A program made the translations under genes and the position numbers. Positions 60,253 through 64,000 of a stretch of DNA of 64,000 nt are shown here, piece after piece; position 1 is the first letter of the stretch; every line of letters begins with the position of its first letter. The notes below the pieces were generated by a model. It was not told the DNA's origin. It saw only the letters and a list, made by a program, of their open reading frames with translations, and did not search any database. Source of the stretch: Eubacterium multiforme (GTDB taxonomy: Bacteria; Bacillota; Clostridia; Clostridiales; Clostridiaceae); NCBI RefSeq assembly GCF_030813415.1, contig NZ_JAUSUF010000002.1:310001-374000 (forward strand), in the 5' to 3' direction.

Positions 60253-60915
60253 CTAAATATTATAATTTCTTTCTCCAAATATTCCAGTTCCTATTCGAAC
60301 CATATTTGATCCTTCTTCTATGGCAATTTTATAATCATGAGTCATTCCCATAGATAGTATTTTTATATTTATATTTTTAAATTTTCTTTTTTGTAACTCT
60401 GAAAAAATCTTATGAGTTTCTTTAAAGTAAGACCTATTACTTTCTTCATCTCCCTTAGGTATAATAACCATTATTCCACTTACCTTTACATGATTACATT
60501 CCTCTACTTTTTGAATTAAGTCTTCTAAATCTTCTAGTAAAACTCCACTTTTACTTTCTTCTCTTCCTATATTTATTTGAATTAAAGTATTCGCTATAAG
60601 ATTTTCTTTTCCATAAAGCTCTTCTATTTTCTCTAAAAGCTTTATACTTGAAAGAGAATGAATTAAATGAACTTTACCAACTATATATTTTACTTTATTA
60701 GTCTGCAATTTGCCTATAAGATGCCATTTTACATCTTTATGAAAAATCTCTTCCTTTCGCATAAGTTCTTGAACCTTATTTTCTGCAAAATCTCTTATAC
60801 CCGTTTCGTAAGCCTCTTCCATCTCTTCTATACTTCGAGTTTTAGATACAGCTAGAAGTTTAACATTACTTGGTATACTCTTTTCTATATTTTCTATATT
60901 TTCCCTTATACTCAA
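60253..60915 (-). CDS. yggS: PLP homeostasis protein YggS/YlmE
   Basis: 220 aa TIM-barrel with PLP lysine in 'KLLAVSKTRSIEEMEEAYET', then 'FAENKVQELMRKEE', 'WHLIGKLQTNKVKYI', 'LIQINIGREESKSGV', 'ILSMGMTHDYKIAIEEGSNM' and 'VRIGTGIFGERNY'. It buffers pyridoxal phosphate; no enzymatic activity is known for the family. Confidence 0.96.
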   Translation of the reverse strand: MSIRENIENIEKSIPSNVKLLAVSKTRSIEEMEEAYETGIRDFAENKVQELMRKEEIFHKDVKWHLIGKLQTNKVKYIVGKVHLIHSLSSIKLLEKIEELYGKENLIANTLIQINIGREESKSGVLLEDLEDLIQKVEECNHVKVSGIMVIIPKGDEESNRSYFKETHKIFSELQKRKFKNINIKILSMGMTHDYKIAIEEGSNMVRIGTGIFGERNYNI

Positions 60916-60934
60916 ATAAAAGACCTCCTTAAAA

Positions 60935-60950
60935 AAGAGCTTTCACTCTT
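60935..60950 (-). terminator. Short terminator upstream of yggS
   Basis: AAGAG/CTCTT plus a G-C closing region, followed by TTTTTT on the minus strand; the stem is only five or six pairs, so read-through into the ylm operon is likely. Confidence 0.5.
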
Positions 60951-61008
60951 ACATATTATTATTCTTCATTTGTTTTCAATTTCCTCTAAAATTTTTATTA
61001 TTTTTTTA

Positions 61009-61743
61009 TTATTTTTCTATATATTCCTTCATATATTCAGTAGAACCTAATTTAGGTGCCGCTGGCATTACTATATTATCTTTTTTTTCTATTTGCACTG
61101 ATAATTGCCTAACCATTAATTCTCTAATATGACTTCCATCTTCTAATAAAGCTGTCTTTAAAACGTCAGGATCTCCAATTGCATAAATATAAAAAGGTGC
61201 ATATTCTGTTGAATCATCTTCAAAACCTAAAAATGCCCAATTACATATTACCCCAGTGCTTGGAATTACTCTATGGTTATTAATACTTATTGCCTCTGCA
61301 CCAGCTTTTCTTAAATCATTTAAAACAAGTGCCATATCATTATCATGGAAAATCTTTGACTTAGCTTCAAATTCAGTATCTTTACTTGTATTTATATTTC
61401 CATCATTTATTTTTAATAGTACACCAGGTCCTCTTACTGCCCTAAGACCTGTAATCATTCCATAATCTTTTAATTGACTCTTCATGCTGTCTAATACATT
61501 ATCTTGTTTTTTATCATCATATTTATATTGATTTATCGTCCCTTGCATCTCGCCATTTCTCTTTTTTAAGTTTGAAATTTCTTTATATAAATCACTTTTT
61601 TCATTTATAGCATCTTTATAATCTTTAGCACTAAGCTGAATTGAACTTCCTATTATTCCATTAAAATTCATATTAAAGGCTATTAATAATCCAACTATAA
61701 TTGATGCAAAAAAAACCATTAACCCACCATTAGACTTTTTCAT
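61009..61743 (-). CDS. DUF881 protein (YlxW/X type), copy 2
   Basis: 244 aa with an N-terminal membrane helix ('GGLMVFFASIIVGLLIAFNM'), a coiled coil (45-80) and the DUF881 domain ('AVRGPGVLLKINDGN', 'LNDLRKAGAEAISINNHRV', 'GVICNWAFLGF'). It flanks sbp with a paralogue, as in Bacillus ylxW-ylxX. Extracytoplasmic; function unknown but tied to the division cluster. Confidence 0.92.
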   Translation of the reverse strand: MKKSNGGLMVFFASIIVGLLIAFNMNFNGIIGSSIQLSAKDYKDAINEKSDLYKEISNLKKRNGEMQGTINQYKYDDKKQDNVLDSMKSQLKDYGMITGLRAVRGPGVLLKINDGNINTSKDTEFEAKSKIFHDNDMALVLNDLRKAGAEAISINNHRVIPSTGVICNWAFLGFEDDSTEYAPFYIYAIGDPDVLKTALLEDGSHIRELMVRQLSVQIEKKDNIVMPAAPKLGSTEYMKEYIEK

Positions 61744-61758
61744 ATCATTACCTCTTAC

Positions 61759-62097
61759 TTAGCGCGATTTAATTTTTTCTAAAATAAGTCTTCTTATAAT
61801 TGCAAAGTTATTAAATATTCTTCCACCAAATACTATTACTGCTGCAATATAAATTGGTATACCTAATTTATCTCCAAGATAAGCAAGGCCTGCTGCAAGT
61901 AATGCATTCCCAAAAAATCCCGAAATAAATATATCTGGTTGAAAGTTTTTTGATAAGTTTGCTCTAATTGCACCAAAAACTGAATCCAAACAAGCAAGTA
62001 TAGCTACAGACATATAGGGAGATAATTTATCTGGTATATTGACGTCAAATACAAAGCCAAATATTATTCCTATTAATAATCCTATAAAAGGTACCAT
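61759..62097 (-). CDS. sbp: Small basic protein Sbp (DUF1290)
   Basis: 112 aa, three membrane helices; 'FIGLLIGIIFGFVFDVNIPD', 'YMSVAILACLDSVFGAIRAN' and 'SGFFGNALLAAGLAYLGDKL' are the DUF1290 signature. It lies between the two DUF881 genes, and its start ATG shares a base with the stop of the upstream one. Confidence 0.94.
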   Translation of the reverse strand: MVPFIGLLIGIIFGFVFDVNIPDKLSPYMSVAILACLDSVFGAIRANLSKNFQPDIFISGFFGNALLAAGLAYLGDKLGIPIYIAAVIVFGGRIFNNFAIIRRLILEKIKSR

Positions 62098-62834
62098 TAC
62101 TTTTCCTCCTTCTTCTCAATTGGTTTTAAATAGTCACTCTTAATTGTTTGAGTTGTTTTCTTTATAACCACACTGTCACTTTGTTCAACCTCACAATTAT
62201 AATTTTGAAGTGCTCCAAAATCTAGTGACCCTGGGAAGTTTAATCCTACATTTAATCTTGCTTTATCTCCAATTGCCTTTATTGTTATTGGTTCTTTTGG
62301 ACTAACTTTTCCAGCTGACCCTATCCATATATAGTTACCAGAATTTTTTATTCCAGTTTGAGGAGTTATTCTATACCCATTTACTGAAATAGCCTCAGCT
62401 TTTGCATACCAAAGTAAATTTATTATGTGTATTAACTCTTCATCGTTTAAACTTCTTCCTGCATCATCAGTATTTGAACTAAATATTGAGGTTTTAGGAG
62501 TTATTTTAATAATTACTCCAGGCCCTTTTACATCAACTAACCCTAAATGCATTCTTGCAGAATCCAATTGATTTTTTATTTCCTTACCAACATTACCTTC
62601 TTTTGAGGCAGATTCTTCTAACTTTTTAAGTTCTTCACTTAAAGAGTTGTTTTTATTTTGAAGTTCTTCCTTTTCTTTTTTTAGACTATCTATTTCTGCA
62701 ATTATGTCATTTTTATTATAATTCTCTATTTTACTTTCATTATTTTTGCTCAAAACTTTAAATTGATATACTAAGAGAAATCCTAGCAAAGCACATACAA
62801 TTGCAATTGAAATCTGTGAAGTAGATTTCTTCAT
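62097..62834 (-). CDS. DUF881 protein (YlxW/X type), copy 1
   Basis: 245 aa: a membrane helix ('ISIAIVCALLGFLLVYQFKV'), a coiled coil (40-80) and DUF881 core ('DVKGPGVIIKITPKT', 'LLWYAKAEAISVNGYRITPQ', 'GNYIWIGSAGK'). Paralogue of the protein at 61009-61743. First of the three-gene sbp unit, 16 bp after divIB. Confidence 0.92.
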   Translation of the reverse strand: MKKSTSQISIAIVCALLGFLLVYQFKVLSKNNESKIENYNKNDIIAEIDSLKKEKEELQNKNNSLSEELKKLEESASKEGNVGKEIKNQLDSARMHLGLVDVKGPGVIIKITPKTSIFSSNTDDAGRSLNDEELIHIINLLWYAKAEAISVNGYRITPQTGIKNSGNYIWIGSAGKVSPKEPITIKAIGDKARLNVGLNFPGSLDFGALQNYNCEVEQSDSVVIKKTTQTIKSDYLKPIEKKEEK

Positions 62835-62849
62835 TTTTATATAACCTCC

Positions 62850-63614
62850 CTACTTTTTTTCATTAATTACTGGTGTGCCATCAAAACTTAAATCTATATA
62901 TCCATTTTTCAAATTAAGTTTTTTATCTTCTAATATACTTAAAGCTGTTCTCATTTTTTTTACTAAATTTTCTCCATTACCAACTTTAACTTCAACATCC
63001 TTAAAATAAATTTTTATTTTATTTATGTTAGCTACATTTACCATTGTTATTTTGTTATCTGTTTTGTTAGCTTTTTTTATTTCATAAAGGTTAACAAGAA
63101 AATCTTCTAATCTTTTATCGCCTTTAGTATTTACATACGCCTCACCTAATTTATTATTAGTACCATTAAGTCCAGTAATTTGAATTAGATCTTCAGTTTT
63201 AAGTTTATTAACTTTTTCTAATAAAACTAAATCAGAACTAATAATATCATAATTATCACCGATTTTAACATAATAACCTACATTTTTTTCTGTAACATTT
63301 ACTTCTAATGTTGATGGTAATTTTCTTTTAATAGTACTCTTATCAACATAAGGATCTGATTTAAGAAGCTTTTCAACTTCACTACTCTTTACAAAAAATA
63401 TATTCTGTTCCTTAATTTGCTTAACTTTTTCATTAATTATATCTTTTGTAATTAAATCTCCTCCTGTAACATTTACTTTTTTAATTAAAAATACATTAGA
63501 CTTAGTTACAAAAAGCCCTCCTGCTATTATAACTAAAATCATTATAAATACAATTCTTTTTATCATTCTTTTTCTTCTTGCTTTTTTTATGTATCTATTT
63601 TCATTTGATCCCAT
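62850..63614 (-). CDS. divIB: Cell division protein DivIB/FtsQ
   Basis: 254 aa: a basic cytoplasmic N-terminus ('RYIKKARRKRMIKR'), a membrane helix ('IVFIMILVIIAGGLFVTKSN'), a POTRA domain ('VFLIKKVNVTGGDLITKDII', 'DPYVDKSTIKRKLPSTLEVN') and a beta domain ('IDLSFDGTPVINEKK' at the end). It stabilises the divisome core. Confidence 0.93.
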   Translation of the reverse strand: MGSNENRYIKKARRKRMIKRIVFIMILVIIAGGLFVTKSNVFLIKKVNVTGGDLITKDIINEKVKQIKEQNIFFVKSSEVEKLLKSDPYVDKSTIKRKLPSTLEVNVTEKNVGYYVKIGDNYDIISSDLVLLEKVNKLKTEDLIQITGLNGTNNKLGEAYVNTKGDKRLEDFLVNLYEIKKANKTDNKITMVNVANINKIKIYFKDVEVKVGNGENLVKKMRTALSILEDKKLNLKNGYIDLSFDGTPVINEKK

Positions 63615-63731
63615 ATGTGAAAAAACCCATCCTCTTGCTATATTTTATTTATATACATTAATATAATACCACTGTTAAAATTATTTTTCATTAAAAAATT
63701 CTTAACAAGGAATTAATTATTGTTTATATAA

Positions 63732-63765
63732 AAAAACTTAGCAGAATAATCTCTACTAAGTTTTT
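63732..63765 (-). terminator. Terminator of the ftsW/spoVE gene
   Basis: AAAAACTTAG/CTAAGTTTTT plus AGA/TCT, with T residues on the minus strand, directly after the stop at 63769. Confidence 0.75.
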
Positions 63766-63768
63766 AAA

Positions 63769-64000
63769 CTACTTCTTTTCTATTTTTTCTTTACCACTTA
63801 TTTGTCTTGAGATATTAATTAATATTCCCATAGCTATCATATTAATAACTAATGAAGTACCACCATAACTTATAAATGGAAGTGGAACTCCAGTAACTGG
63901 CATTGATCCTGTTACAACAGCTATGTTTATTATTGATTGAACTGCTATAACTGATGTTATTCCAATAGCCAAAAGACTTCCATAAGTATCCTTTGCTCTC
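63769..64000 (-). CDS. FtsW/SpoVE-family SEDS protein, 5' end outside window
   Basis: Only the C-terminal 76 or so residues are visible: 'RAKDTYGSLLAIGITSVIAV', 'SIINIAVVTGSMPVTGVPLP' and 'FISYGGTSLVINMIAMGILI'. The 'GVPLPFISYGGTS' motif is the SEDS peptidoglycan polymerase signature. The frame is open to the window edge (the TTG at 63972 is not the start). Position before divIB suggests ftsW or spoVE. Confidence 0.93.
   Translation of the reverse strand, partial: RAKDTYGSLLAIGITSVIAVQSIINIAVVTGSMPVTGVPLPFISYGGTSLVINMIAMGILINISRQISGKEKIEKK

Overview
The window is very AT-rich, uses strong AGGAGG-type ribosome binding sites and carries a complete endospore programme (spo0A, spoIVB, spoIIIAA-AH). 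This points to a Clostridium sensu stricto; the gene set would fit a C. perfringens-like species, but that name is an inference. It divides into a prophage (about 1-27,250) and host chromosome (about 27,300-64,000).

Prophage, right part. On the minus strand, 7.5 kb down to 1, lies an HK97-type head module: HNH nuclease, small and large terminase, a small membrane protein, portal, prohead protease, major capsid, two head-tail connectors, a gp10-type protein, a tail component and a tail tube protein cut by the window edge. From 8 to 10 kb there are small genes, decayed genes, short repeats and a hairpin-rich stretch that looks like structured RNA. From 18.3 to 10 kb, also minus strand, runs an early operon: small proteins, an HTH regulator with its own dyad-flanked promoter, a ParB-like coiled-coil protein, a 100-aa protein, a 1,047-aa protein with all the sequence hallmarks of the YonO/QDE-1 family of single-chain double-psi-beta-barrel RNA polymerases, and a P-loop ATPase. 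Two 39/40-identical 40-bp direct repeats bracket the polymerase module. A divergent switch (18.4-18.6 kb) drives an HTH repressor and an ImmA-like metallopeptidase on the plus strand. From 19.6 to 25.4 kb is accessory cargo: hypothetical proteins, a lipoprotein next to a ParB fragment, a KAP-family NTPase that may be an exclusion/defence gene, tiny hydrophobic peptides, a probable short RNA and two clusters of TGTCG-containing repeats. An HTH protein and a tyrosine integrase close the element, 160 bp from the 3' end of spo0A.

Host chromosome, all minus strand except rqcH. The order spo0A-spoIVB-recN-argR-nadK-tlyA-dxs-ispA-xseB-xseA-folD-nusB-asp23 family-spoIIIAH...AA-efp is the conserved Firmicutes arrangement, joining sporulation control, isoprenoid synthesis, DNA repair and the mother cell-forespore channel. 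Next come a nine-gene type IV pilus cluster, a lipoprotein gene, dapF, rqcH (plus strand), a THUMP methyltransferase, pyrR and rluD. The window ends in a division cluster (divIVA, ylmH, yggT, sepF, yggS, DUF881-sbp-DUF881, divIB/ftsQ, and a 5'-truncated ftsW/spoVE).
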